Of a stretch of 64,000 bases of DNA, positions 44,922 through 54,798 are shown piece after piece. Below the pieces are notes generated by a model. It did not search any database. It saw only the letters and a list, made by a program, of their open reading frames with translations, and was not told the origin of the DNA. Every line of letters begins with the position of its first letter. Positions within the stretch are counted from its first letter, which is position 1. Source of the stretch: Isoetes taiwanensis (Eukaryota > Streptophyta > Lycopodiopsida > Isoetales > Isoetaceae); assembly GCA_021234155.1 (NCBI GenBank), contig JAJEKV010000017.1, positions 16,662,416 through 16,726,415 of the forward strand, read 5' to 3'. The position numbers were made by a program, and so were the translations under genes.

Positions 44922-47290
44922 GTTTTTTTTTTTTTTTTTTTTTTTTTTTGAAGGTAAGAGTTGGTTTTATCATTAATTATGAAATCTCAGAGTACATAGC
45001 AAAAATATGCTATGAGAATCAAAAGCTTCCTTCAGAGAAATATTAGCCAAAACCAATCAGCATTCCTTCCAAATAGATATATCTTGGATAATTATGTGGC
45101 TGCTATGGAAGGTCTGCACTGGAACAGAATTTCGAACCAAAATTGTATTCTTCTCAAGCTGGATTTTAAAAGAGCCTTTGACTCTGTGAGATGGGATTTT
45201 CTGGATTTTGCCATGTCTAAATTGGGCTTCCATCCTAAGCTCATGAATCTTATTCATGGTTTAAACTCTAGATCCAATTCTGCTTTGTCCTCATCAATGG
45301 TGTCCCCTCCGGCTTCTTTCCTCTCTCTTGTGGAGTTAGGCAAGGATGTCCTCTTGCTCCCTATCTTTTCCTTGTGGGTCTCTTTGAACTCTTAACTAGG
45401 GTCACTCTTCATTATCGAATCTTGCCCGGTTGAAAGGTTTAAATCTCCCAAATTCGATGATAGTATTTCCATTCTACAATATCTTTGATGATACCTTTTC
45501 CTTCCTTGATCTTTGATCTCCAAAATATTAATCTTTTTCTTAAGATCTTAAGGCAATTCTCTGCTGCCTCACGGTATCCAATTGAATTTGTGTAAAAGTA
45601 TGATCATTGGTGACCTCAATATTCCGGTTCTTCTTGGCATTAATGTCCTTCCTTCTAATCAGGGCAACCAAATTCTTGGGGTTGCCTATAGCTTTGAATC
45701 ATAGCATCAAAGGCCTGCGGGATCCTATTATTTCGAGAATCAAAAAGAAGCCCGAACAATTATGGGAATTATCTCTCTCTCTTGCGGGTAGATCTATCAT
45801 TGCAAATCTTTGTTCTTGCAGTTCTCATGTTTACTTTTCCACACTCTAGTTGCTCCTAAATATGTCTACACGGAGCTTGAAAAGGTAATCAGAAATTTCA
45901 TTTGGAAGGGAAGTCATTTGGTTAATTGGAATTCCATATGTAAGCCTAAAGTCTCTCGGAGGTTTAGGTTGCAAGAACCTTTTATTCAAGCTCAATCTCT
46001 TGGGTAAACTCATTTGGAAAGCTATTCATGGGAATCAATCTCACGCTTATATCTTTATCGGTATTGGATATCTTTAAGTCACCCTTGTGGTCATCCCTCT
46101 ATTCATCATCTGCTCCCTCATTCGCTTTCAATCAATCAAGCCGGGGTTCCAACATCTCCCCTCTTATGCACAATCTCATCAAGGCACGGAATCTTTGTCT
46201 CTCCTAATTTTCATTTCATTAAAAAGAGGAGCTTCACTCGATGTTCCAATCTTTGGAATCCCATCATGGTCGAAGCGAGAACTCTCCATTCTTGCTATCA
46301 AGCATCCGTAATTTATAAGAAATGGAATGAAGTTGGTTTAGTCTATATCGAGAGACATGTTTATATGTGGTAGAGTCATTTCTTGGACTAGATTGAAGGG
46401 TATTATCGAGGCACCTCTTCTCGATAAGAAAATTTATTTTTCATCAAACCCTTCCTCTCAAATTTAATTTGTCAATTCTGGAAAGAGTATTTGGAGAATA
46501 AATGACAAAGGGGATTACAAAGTCAAAAATGTTTACAATGCAATGACTTCCAACAATGAGGGATGTAAAGCTATCTTTGAAATGGTCCATTACTTATGAT
46601 CAGCTCAAAAGTTTATTTCATAATGTTTGGCATTCTTATTGCCCTCCTAAGGTCTCATATTTCATTTGGCTTATTGCTAATGGCAGTCTAAACAATCTGG
46701 TCTCTATGTCCAGGAGATACCCTAATATTTCTGCTATGTGCCCTTTAGCTTGTAACAGGCCTGAGGATATGTCCCATATTTTCTTCTGTAGCTCCCTAAA
46801 TGGTTTCTGGTCTTGGTTCTCTGATAAATTTATGATTGAAATCAATGAGGATCTTATGTCCCTTATGAATCAGGATAATAAATTTGATAATACAGTCATT
46901 AAAATTGCTCTATGGAACATTTGGAAAGCAAGGAATAGGGTGTTATATGGTAAAAAAAGTGTGTCCATCTTCTGGTTAAAAATGCACTTTCAGTTTGATT
47001 TTGAGACTATTGCTACAGCACATAAAAAGAAATTTGGAGCTAATTTTGACAGGAAATGGGAAGAATATGGTTTGTAATTGTTTGTGCTAGTAGTGCTTTT
47101 ATCTCTTGAATGTCTGATCTCATCTACGACATCTCATGTTCGGGTGTTTGCCGTGCTACATCCTCGAACAAATTCCTTGGTTGGAAGTTTCTTGCCGGGG
47201 TTTGTTGATCAATGGGCTCCATGTTTAATTCAAAAATCCTTGGAACTCTTGCTGCACACATTACATTATACACTTATAATGAGTTAATTG
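44922..47290. mobile_element. LINE insertion with inverted 5' part (twin-priming pattern)
   Basis: Left edge is a run of T (44922-44949) followed by about 85 bp that on the minus strand reads as a LINE 3' end (AATTAATGATAAAACCAACTC, then poly(A)). From about 45040 the sequence is a LINE ORF2 in plus orientation: NQSAFLPNRYILDN, LLKLDFKRAFDSVRWDFL (RT), IKKKPEQLWELSLSLAGRS, RNFIWKG, and a zf-RVT region LFHNVWHSYCPPKVSYFIWL with CPLACNRPEDMSHIFF. It carries stops and frameshifts and ends near 47290 without its own poly(A). A 3' tail on one strand joined to upstream sequence on the other is the product expected of twin priming during retrotransposition. Confidence 0.65.
45040..47077 (+). pseudogene. 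LINE ORF2 (RT and zf-RVT), degenerate
   Basis: RT fingers and palm at 45050-45250, with the first catalytic aspartate in KLDFKRAFDS; the YADD box expected near 45480 reads only as fragments because of frame changes. Thumb-region motifs lie at 45660-45990. The last frame (46556-47077, 173 aa) holds the zf-RVT region and the WNIWKARNRVLY segment typical of plant ORF2 C-termini. The endonuclease is missing (5' truncation). Confidence 0.75.
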
Positions 47291-47408
47291 TTACGCTTGT
47301 AATTGAAATTGTGGTTATTTCCTAGAGGTTTCAATAACACTTAGAAACACAAATTTTTATATATTCATATATGTTGAAGTACAGAATACAATAGATGTGT
47401 AATATCTA

Positions 47409-48700
47409 CTAGCTTCTATATGCTGGATTTTGTTCTAAGAACTTTTTTGCTTGAGCCGTATCAACTATGTGACCCAAGTTTCTCAGGACATAGCGGGATG
47501 ACCCTCCACGAATGGCTAATACCATCTCCTCCACTTTCTTATCGATGGTGAGGGTTGTGGTGACAGCAAGCCTTCCTTGACGGAAGTGGGGAACTGCGAA
47601 ATCATAAACGCTCAAGGCTATGGAGCACTTGGCTAGAATGATGTGGTCGGTGTGGTCATATAACCTCACGTGTCTCCCAAATCCTGTGAGGCTAACCAAT
47701 AAACAGATAGCCTCCTCGGCTTGAGGGCTGAATTCCTTGTCTATCACTATAACCCTGCCATCGATCAGGCGAGGCAAATAATACCTAAGTGCAGATGCCC
47801 TTTGCCGACTATCTGTTCGTGGACCTGTTGTCTCCCTGTGCCTGGATGCGTATTCGTCCACCAGTATGGTCATCATGTGCTCATAGTCAACCTTGAGTGA
47901 TCGGTTGCTACTCAAGCTGACTGATCATCCCACATATCTAGTCGCTGCTGCGGCCGACGAAGAGCTTGGCATTAAGACACTTGTGGTCTTGCCCTTGATT
48001 CCCATTCGTTCTTGAAGATCTACGAACTTCTCATCTGTCATTGGATCATTCCCATTCGTTCATGAAGAGCTACGAACTTCTCATCTGTCATTGGATCTTC
48101 GGCTGGAGCCATACTTCTAATGCCCTATAGGCTTCTATGTCTGTTACTGTTCTGCATGTATCGTCTCTGCTTCATGAATATGGACAGGGAATTCTTGGGT
48201 TTCCCGGTCGATGAAGCTATCAAGGTCTTCTTGCTGTTGAAGCAATTGTGGGAGTTCATCTGTACGGTATTCCCTGTCCCGATACTCTAGTAAATTCTTG
48301 ATATCATTCAGGAGAAGATACCCCTGTCCTTCCACCATTATTGGGTCAAGCTAGTAATTCTAGGGTCCAAAGGTGGTGCTACTCTCTATGTTTGAAGATT
48401 CTAGTCGAAGGAAGGGGCGAACTCTTTGGCCTCTAACCTGTCCTCCTCTAGGTCCTCCTGTATTAGATCTTCGACATCCTCTTCATCATCTTGTTCTTCC
48501 TCCTCTTCGTTCGACTGCTGAGGTTGGCCATACTGTAAGTAAGAGAAGGCGCTCTTCTGTGGTAGAGTCGAGAGGCTCTACGCTCATGGGATGAATTGAG
48601 GGTTTCCCCAACACTGTTTCGGCCTTATAATGAAGGTATAATGCAAGGCTTGCATTATAAAAGAAGTATCTTCTCCTCTTATAGGTTATGGTCATGTAAT
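47409..48700 (-). pseudogene. unidentified ORF cluster, possibly a pre-gag ORF of a gypsy element
   Basis: The last part is an open frame of 168 codons (47409-47915). It has a charged N-terminus (KVDYEHMMTILVDEYASRHR), a middle with YYLPRLIDGRVIVIDKEFSP and LVSLTGFGRHVRLYDHTDH, and an end QAKKFLEQNPAYRS. Upstream, in other frames, lie MAPAEDPMTDEKFV followed by a 51-bp tandem duplication and one stop, an acidic stretch (EEEEEQDDEEDVEDLIQEDL), and YKRRRYFFYNASLALYLHYK. Together they look like one broken protein of several hundred residues. I recognise no domain. It sits after a gypsy-like leader (48715 upward) and before a gag fragment (44396-44915) beyond the LINE, the place of the extra 5' ORF in some large Tat/Ogre-type elements. 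That link is inference. Confidence 0.4.
48000..48101. repeat. 51-bp tandem duplication
   Basis: ATTCCCATTCGTTC.TGAAGA and the following TCTACGAACTTCTCATCTGT occur twice in tandem (about 48000-48050 and 48051-48101). It disrupts the minus-strand reading frame. Confidence 0.85.
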
Positions 48701-48714
48701 CTAAAAAGCGTTTA

Positions 48715-50640
48715 GCTTTATTGTTCAGCTTGAGCTTGATGCTAGGTACATGTTGACCCTCAACCTGGCTAGAGAGTCAAACACAAGAAGCCAACTTGAG
48801 TTTATGCTCAAGTTGGAGTTAGAACCTCCAGATCACTTAAGGTGATCAGTCTACACAAGAATTTCTCAAGAAAAAAGTTCAAATATCAAGCATTCATACC
48901 TTTCCCAATTCAAGAATATGGATCCCTTACTCAAATTGATGTAGCTCTTATAGGTGGATTGATTTCCAAGGTCAAATCGTTGTGACTTGTACAGAAAAGT
49001 TATAGGCAAACAAGGGAGAAGATCTTGACCAAGTCTGAGTTCTAGTCTGCAAGATATTCGATCTCAAAGTTGGGTCAATTTTTGGTCAATATCAAGTCAA
49101 AACTACAGGCAGATCTCATAATTTTGTAACTTGAGTTGCAGATGGAATTCTGAATAGATTCCAAAGCAGAGATGAAGTATAGGTCCCAAAGGTGAGGGGC
49201 ATGCAATCAAATCATAATTTGGATCATGAAAACTATTTTTTTGGCACTATTTTGTGAATAACAGTCTAAAATTGTGTCAGACAGAATGCAAAAAATGATA
49301 ACTCGAGTTTAAAATGGTTTTTTTTCAAACTTTTTGTGCACACAGGTGCAAATGTGATAGGAAAAGAAGGGCAGGTGGTCATATGCAAGAAAAAATGATG
49401 GAATTTCTTACTGTAAAAATGTTTGTGAGGCAAAAATACTAGAAGATCATGACAGTCAACTTTTTAGACACTTGGCAGGCAATTTTCATTGATATGAAGG
49501 TAGTACAAGATGAATAAAGGTCTTAGGATCATAAATCAATCATCAAAATATCTCAGGAGGTCATAAAGTAATTTCATAACAGGAATATCAGTCCAATTTT
49601 CTCAAATCGAACTGTGGAACACTCAGATACTTCATAAACATCTTCAGATCATGCTCAGCGTGTAGCAATGTTGAGGTTTGATGCGTCTGGGCCTTCAAAA
49701 ATCTCCTATCATTGTTTTCCCAGTATATATGTTTAGGTTTAACGGTTCCGGCATCTTAGAGCTTAAGTTTAGGCTTGATAGGATGCTTAAGGGCGGGAAT
49801 ACAGAAATAGATAGTTTTCAGAGCCTAATGATTCCATTCTGGCGTGATTCGAGCAGGTTTCCAGACTTAGGGTTCTTCGAGGGTATTTTTCCAAAAATTT
49901 CGCGATACGGTGGCCGTATTTTTTTGGGGTATAAACTGAGAATATGCTGTATTTAGCAATTTTGAGAAGCTAGGCCATGGTTCCAAAGGTACCCAAAAAT
50001 AATTATGAAGCTTTTAATCATTTGGGCCTATGGTAACCCTAATCTTTTGGGAATATTCCAGGTAGATACCATAACTGGAATATTCCATGGGGGGTATTTG
50101 GGTGGCATGGGTACTTAGGGCACAATGGTAAATGAAGCAAGGAGGTATAAGGGATTGCAAATAAGAGTTAGGCGAAGGGCATTTGCAAAGGTGTGATATG
50201 GGGAATGAAAATAAAGCAAAGAGATATGAAATAGGTAGGACATCCCATGGGGAAAATAAAATGTATTAAGAAAGGACTTAGGCAAAGCAAAATATGACTT
50301 GCAGTATGAGTATAAGGGAAAATGACTAGGGAAAATTCAAAAAGGAAGGTGAGAATATGGTATGGGAGTAGGTAAAAAATGGCTAAGGGATGGAACCAAA
50401 TACCATGGGATCTTCCAAACTCTAACTTCCAATCTTCAAAAAGCATCTTCCAATCTTCTTTAACCCAACATCTTTTTGACTAGCTTTGACCTCAAATGAA
50501 GTATTCCTTATGGGAGTTGACCTTGAAGATAAATATCCTTTGACCTTCATACCAATGTTGACTACCAAGTCCTCCTTTGACTTAGCCTTCCTAACTTTAA
50601 CAAATGAACCAATCAATTAGTATGTTGCCCTTTGGGGGCA
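48715..50640 (-). mobile_element. gypsy leader and LTR-like region (non-coding)
   Basis: 48790-49200 shares blocks with the leader of the gypsy element at 60067-60928: TAGAACCTCCA followed by a short hairpin, and TCAATTTTTG[GA]TCAATATC. The rest is non-coding. The order on the minus strand (integrase end at 51521, tandem-repeat 3' region, this block, ORF cluster) suggests an LTR shared by two adjacent elements. LTR edges cannot be set. Confidence 0.4.
48791..48847. repeat. paired hairpins in the gypsy leader
   Basis: Stem CCAACTTGAG / CTCAAGTTGG (perfect 10 bp, 6-base loop, 48791-48816), then AGAACCTCCA, then GATCAC-TTAAG-GTGATC (48831-48847). The leader at 60111-60178 has the same plan with different stem sequences. 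Confidence 0.7.
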
Positions 50641-50642
50641 AC

Positions 50643-51020
50643 ATCTCGCCAAAACAAGAAAATGGCTGGTCCCCTCAACCATAAGGGGTCTTCAACTTTG
50701 TACCAAAGTGTCTAGGTGAGAATTTTGGTGGAAAGAGGGTGTGAAGTGCAAGTGTTGATGGAATAGAGGTGATTATGGTGGTGTGAGGATGTGAGTGGGT
50801 GAAGAAAGGTGAGAATGAGTGTGAATGTGATAGGGTGGTGATGGAAATGGAGTGTATGAGATGAGATGAGTGTGTAAATGTTGGAATCTCGCCAAAACAA
50901 GAAAATGTGTAAGAAAAGGGTAAGAATGAGTGTGAATATGGTGAGGTGGTGATGGAAATGGGGTGTATGAGGGTGAAGTGAATGTGCAAAAGCTGAGATC
51001 TCGCCAAAACAAGAAAATGT
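50643..51020. repeat. tandem repeat, about 112 bp, in gypsy 3' region
   Basis: TCTCGCCAAAACAAGAAAAT recurs at 50644, 50887 and 50999. Between the last two, GAGTGTGAAT.TG....GGTGGTG and ATGGAAATGG[AG]GTGTATGAG repeat. Lies downstream (minus strand) of the integrase end at 51521. Confidence 0.75.
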
Positions 51021-51037
51021 ATGCCTTCCTGATCCTT

Positions 51038-51350
51038 TAAGATGCAACTCTGCTATGATGGTGAAGCTGAATTGCAGAGTGCTTTCTTTTGGGAATGAAA
51101 ACAAGAATAAGGAGTTTAAATGGATAACAGGACTACTTATGACAGATGAATAAAGATGGAGAAAGGATGCACCTGTCATGGAAACATACAAACAAGTTAA
51201 TCTTAACCTTTGCAACTCTGCTATGATGGAGAAGCTGAATTTGCAGAGTGCACACTCAGGGAAATAAAATGAAGAATATATGGCTAAGTGGAGGGTAGGA
51301 CCACAATAAGACAGATGAATGTGGATGGAAAAAGGGTGCTCCTGCAAATG
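51038..51350. repeat. tandem repeat, about 185 bp, two copies, in gypsy 3' region
   Basis: CAACTCTGCTATGATGG.GAAGCTGAATT-type blocks at 51045 and 51230, each followed by TGCAGAGTGC...GGGAA..AAA, GACAGATGAAT and a G-rich GATGGA(G/A)AAAGG segment. Confidence 0.75.
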
Positions 51351-51520
51351 ACACTTGGCAATTTATTAGTGGAATTCCTTGTCTTGAAGTTGTTTGATAG
51401 TTCATCCCTCATTCTAGCTCTCTGCAAACATGAACTCAATAAAAACATTAATTCTAAGAATCAAGACAAAGTGAAATCTGACCTATCTAATCTTAACCTC
51501 AACTCTAACTTATCTAAGTT

Positions 51521-52830
51521 CTAGAGCATAAAGAGGGACAAGCATATGTGCTGATCCCAATACCTTTTCAGATGGATAGTGTTGATGGGATTTGGAAGTG
51601 GCACCCCTGAAGTTAATTCCTTTAGCCAATAAGAGTTGGTGCCTGCAGGCTCCAATACTTCATAGGGACCTTCCCAAAGATTTTCAAACTTACTTGCTGA
51701 GTCTTTCCTTGATTTATTCCATTTAAGAACTAGCTCTCCTGTTTTGAAGGTTCCTTGTATTTTATGAGCGAGTGTACAGTCTTTCCTGTAAGGCATATTT
51801 AAAAGGTAAACAGAGTTTGTGAGCTAACCTTAGAGATGGGAGCTCAAGCTCTACTGGAAGCACAGCTTCAATGCCATAAACTAGGTTAAAGGGTGTATGA
51901 GTGGTTGCTGCTTTAATAGTGACTCTATAAGCCCAAAGAGCATCCACAAATTTGACATGCCAATCCTTTTGATTATCATCCACTGTTTTCTACAAAATGC
52001 TTTTCAAAACCTTATTAGTAGCTTCTGCTTGATCATTACCTTGAGGATAGTAGGAGGAGCTCTTAGTATGTTTGACCTTAAGAATAGTCAACAGATTAGC
52101 AATAACTTCATTCACAAATGGAGTACCCAGGGGGATACCAAACCGTGCACAAATATATTCATGTAGAAACTTTGCTGTTGTAATAGCATTGGCCTGTCTT
52201 AAAGGAATTGCTTCTGCCCACTTAGTAAAATAATCTGTGGCTACAATAATGTGCTGATGTTGTCCTGCAGAAGGGGGTTAACAGGGCCAATATAATCCAG
52301 CCCCCATATTTGGAAGGGCCCTGGAGAAATGATAGCTGGGAGGAGGATCCTTTTGCCAAATATCTGACACTTATGGCAAGATTTTATAGCAGTATAACAA
52401 TCTTTAAATATTGTAGGCCAATAATATCCTGACCTGAGAATTTTTTTGGCAGTGGTATCTCCAGCAAAATGGCCTCCACATACTCCTTCATGCATTTCTC
52501 TAATGATCAGAGCAGATTCTTCCTCATTGACACACCTCAGTAATAGTCCATCCCTGTTGACTTTACATAAAACATCATTAATCATTTTAAATTGCCTACA
52601 TTTTTCTTTAAATCTCCTTTGCTGGCTCGAAGTCAGCCCTGAGGGCATTTCCTTGAATTGTAGAAAATTCTTTATAGGTAGCTGCCAATCCTGTTGGTTC
52701 TGCTCTTCATCCTCTGCCTGCAAATAAGCTAAGGCATCCACAAAGTCAACAACTTCTACTGCATCCTCATGATCAAAGAAAATGTAAGGTAAATAAAGAC
52801 TGGGACTTTTCACCTGATGTAACTCCTTGG
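51521..52830 (-). pseudogene. gypsy integrase fragment (second element)
   Basis: Minus strand: RRFKEKCRQFK, the HHCC region (MHEGVCGGHFAGDTTAKK and SCHKCQIFG), GLDYIGPVNP (first catalytic D), a frameshift, then ATDYFTKWAEAIPL, YYPQGNDQAEATNK (E region) and the C-terminal GPYEVLEPAGTNSYWLKEL with NTIHLKRYW. The segment with the second catalytic Asp (V-S-D-R-G in the sister element) is deleted, so the enzyme is dead. RT and RNase H are absent: homology starts abruptly at about 52830. Confidence 0.75.
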
Positions 52831-53381
52831 CGACCAAGGTATATAAGGAAAAGAAAATCCATGATTTATAATTATTGCGTGCAATATCCACGTGGGATCC
52901 GGTACCTCCACCGCCCCACACGCTCGGATGTTCCACGCCAGAGCAGGGGAGATTACCGAAAAGAGATAGGCTGGGGGTAGATAGGAAAATTTTTGCACCC
53001 CCAAGCCCTATGGCACGATTCCCTAGGAAGCATCTATAATGTCCAAAATAGAGCCTTTTTTCAAATTTCTTTTTTCCTAAGGGAATCTTTTTTTGCACTC
53101 TATAAGATTCTGGAATCTCTTCTCATAATGGAGCTCTTTTGAATTTGGCAAAAATGGAGCTAAGGAGTGGATGATGTGGCATTTGGAAATGATGACAAGG
53201 TTAGGTGGGTATGATGTGGCCAATGGGAATGATGACGTGTTAGTCAACTTGAGTTTGAAAGTTCTCTCTAGTCAAAAATTTTGAATGATGTGGAGATGAT
53301 GTGTATGACAAGTGTGGAGTGATGAGGTGTCAATGGTGATGTGGCAACAATGATGCTAGTTAGATGCTTTGATATGGATTT
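52831..53381. other. non-retroviral insert or junction segment
   Basis: Where RNase H should stand, the sequence changes to a GC-richer segment (52880-53000, with CCCCACACGCTCGG) and then an AT-rich part rich in GATGATGTGG[CA] words (53160-53340). No gene recognised. It probably marks a deletion or template switch. Confidence 0.35.
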
Positions 53382-54070
53382 TGATTTGCATATGGGAGTT
53401 TGACATGAGATGGCTAGAGTGATGATGAGTATGATGACTTGGCATATGAGGTGAGGTGTAAAGTGACTTGGCCCATCAAGTGCTCATTTAGGAGACAATT
53501 TCTTTTTATGGAGCAATTTTTAAGCACCTCCTAGGGCACACTTGAATTTTGAGCACTTCCCTTAGGAATTTTGCAACTTTCTTTTAACTTTGGTCAAGTT
53601 GCATGGGATGTTGACCTCTGAGCAAAATTATGACCAAGTCAAGTCACTTTTGAACTAGTGGATGATGGAGCAAGTGGGTGTTCCATGAAGGTGTGTTTTG
53701 ACTAGAAAGAACTTTCAAGGTCAAGTTTGACCTTGGGAGGTATATGAGCAAGGAGTCAAAGTTCAATGGTATTTTAGGATGGTGGAGTGAATGGAGAAGG
53801 GAATCAAAATGCCAAAGATGCCAAGATCACAAATAGCTACATACCATGGAATATTCTTCAAGGGGTCTTCTTTCTCCTCCTTTCTTCATTTCCTTTGCTT
53901 GTTTGACCTTTTGTATCTCTTGAGTGACTTGAGTCAATTGTCCTTCCTTTGCTCTTCAAATTTTTGATGTATGCTAGTGAAGCATTTCCCTATTGTCTTG
54001 CAAACCAGATCAAGATGAGAGGATTAGTGCAAAGATGTGCTTAGCTCTTCCATGCTGCCATGGCATGGCA
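53382..54070 (-). repeat. 3' LTR (or part) of the Tat-like element
   Basis: Runs from TGATTTGCATATGGGAG to CATGGCATGGCA. Matches 60929-61614 with about three substitutions and two short indels by eye. Sequence to the left (53381 and lower) is unrelated to the other copy's flank. Confidence 0.65.
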
Positions 54071-54239
54071 GTATTATGCCAAACTAAAAGAGAACGCTGG
54101 TCTACCAGCCCCTTTGACTAGCAGTTTGTACTTCTTGACATAGCTCCAGCCAGTTGCCAATGTGAGAATATGGTTGGCAACTCAATGACCTGCATATGGA
54201 TTTGAAAGTGACAGACTTGGCATTATGAATGTATATGTG

Positions 54240-54545
54240 AATGATGTTCCTTTCAGATGAACCTGCATGGAAAATAAATCTCTTTAGTTATGAGAAGCTG
54301 CAGGATGGTGGTGTGACAGCAGCTTGGGAAATTTATGAAGATGTAGAGGGTTTTCAGATGTAATAAGGTCAACTCTTGATCAGATGACAGATGGAGGCAG
54401 ATATAAGGATGCACCTGCATGTGAAGATAAAGCTTGTTAGTTTGAATGTTTTGCTGGTGTGGAGGTGATGGCAGCAACTCCAGATGATGAAGTATAATGT
54501 AATGTAGTGAAAGAGATGTGTGAATGACATGTTCAGATGCACCTG
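54240..54545. repeat. degenerate tandem repeat in 3' region
   Basis: CAGATG.ACCTGCATGG(A) and ATGCACCTGCATG recur at about 54256, 54409 and 54535, with GCAGATG-type sequence between. Similar in place and words to 51038-51350 in the neighbouring element. Confidence 0.5.
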
Positions 54546-54798
54546 CATGGAACTATGATCAGTATTAATTCACTCCCTCAGTTGATCACAATCTGCATAG
54601 CCCTTTTGTCCTTGCAACACTAGAGACTCATTAGTACACAAATAATAACTTCAAAGCAGAACTTGACTTACTAAGATAGGCTTAATTAATTTTTTTGTTT
54701 TCATCCTACTGAGGCTTTTTTATATTTTGCTTTTTTCTGTTTTTTTATTTTTTAAGCAATGCACTAACTAATCCTAACTACATCTTACCATAAAGATT

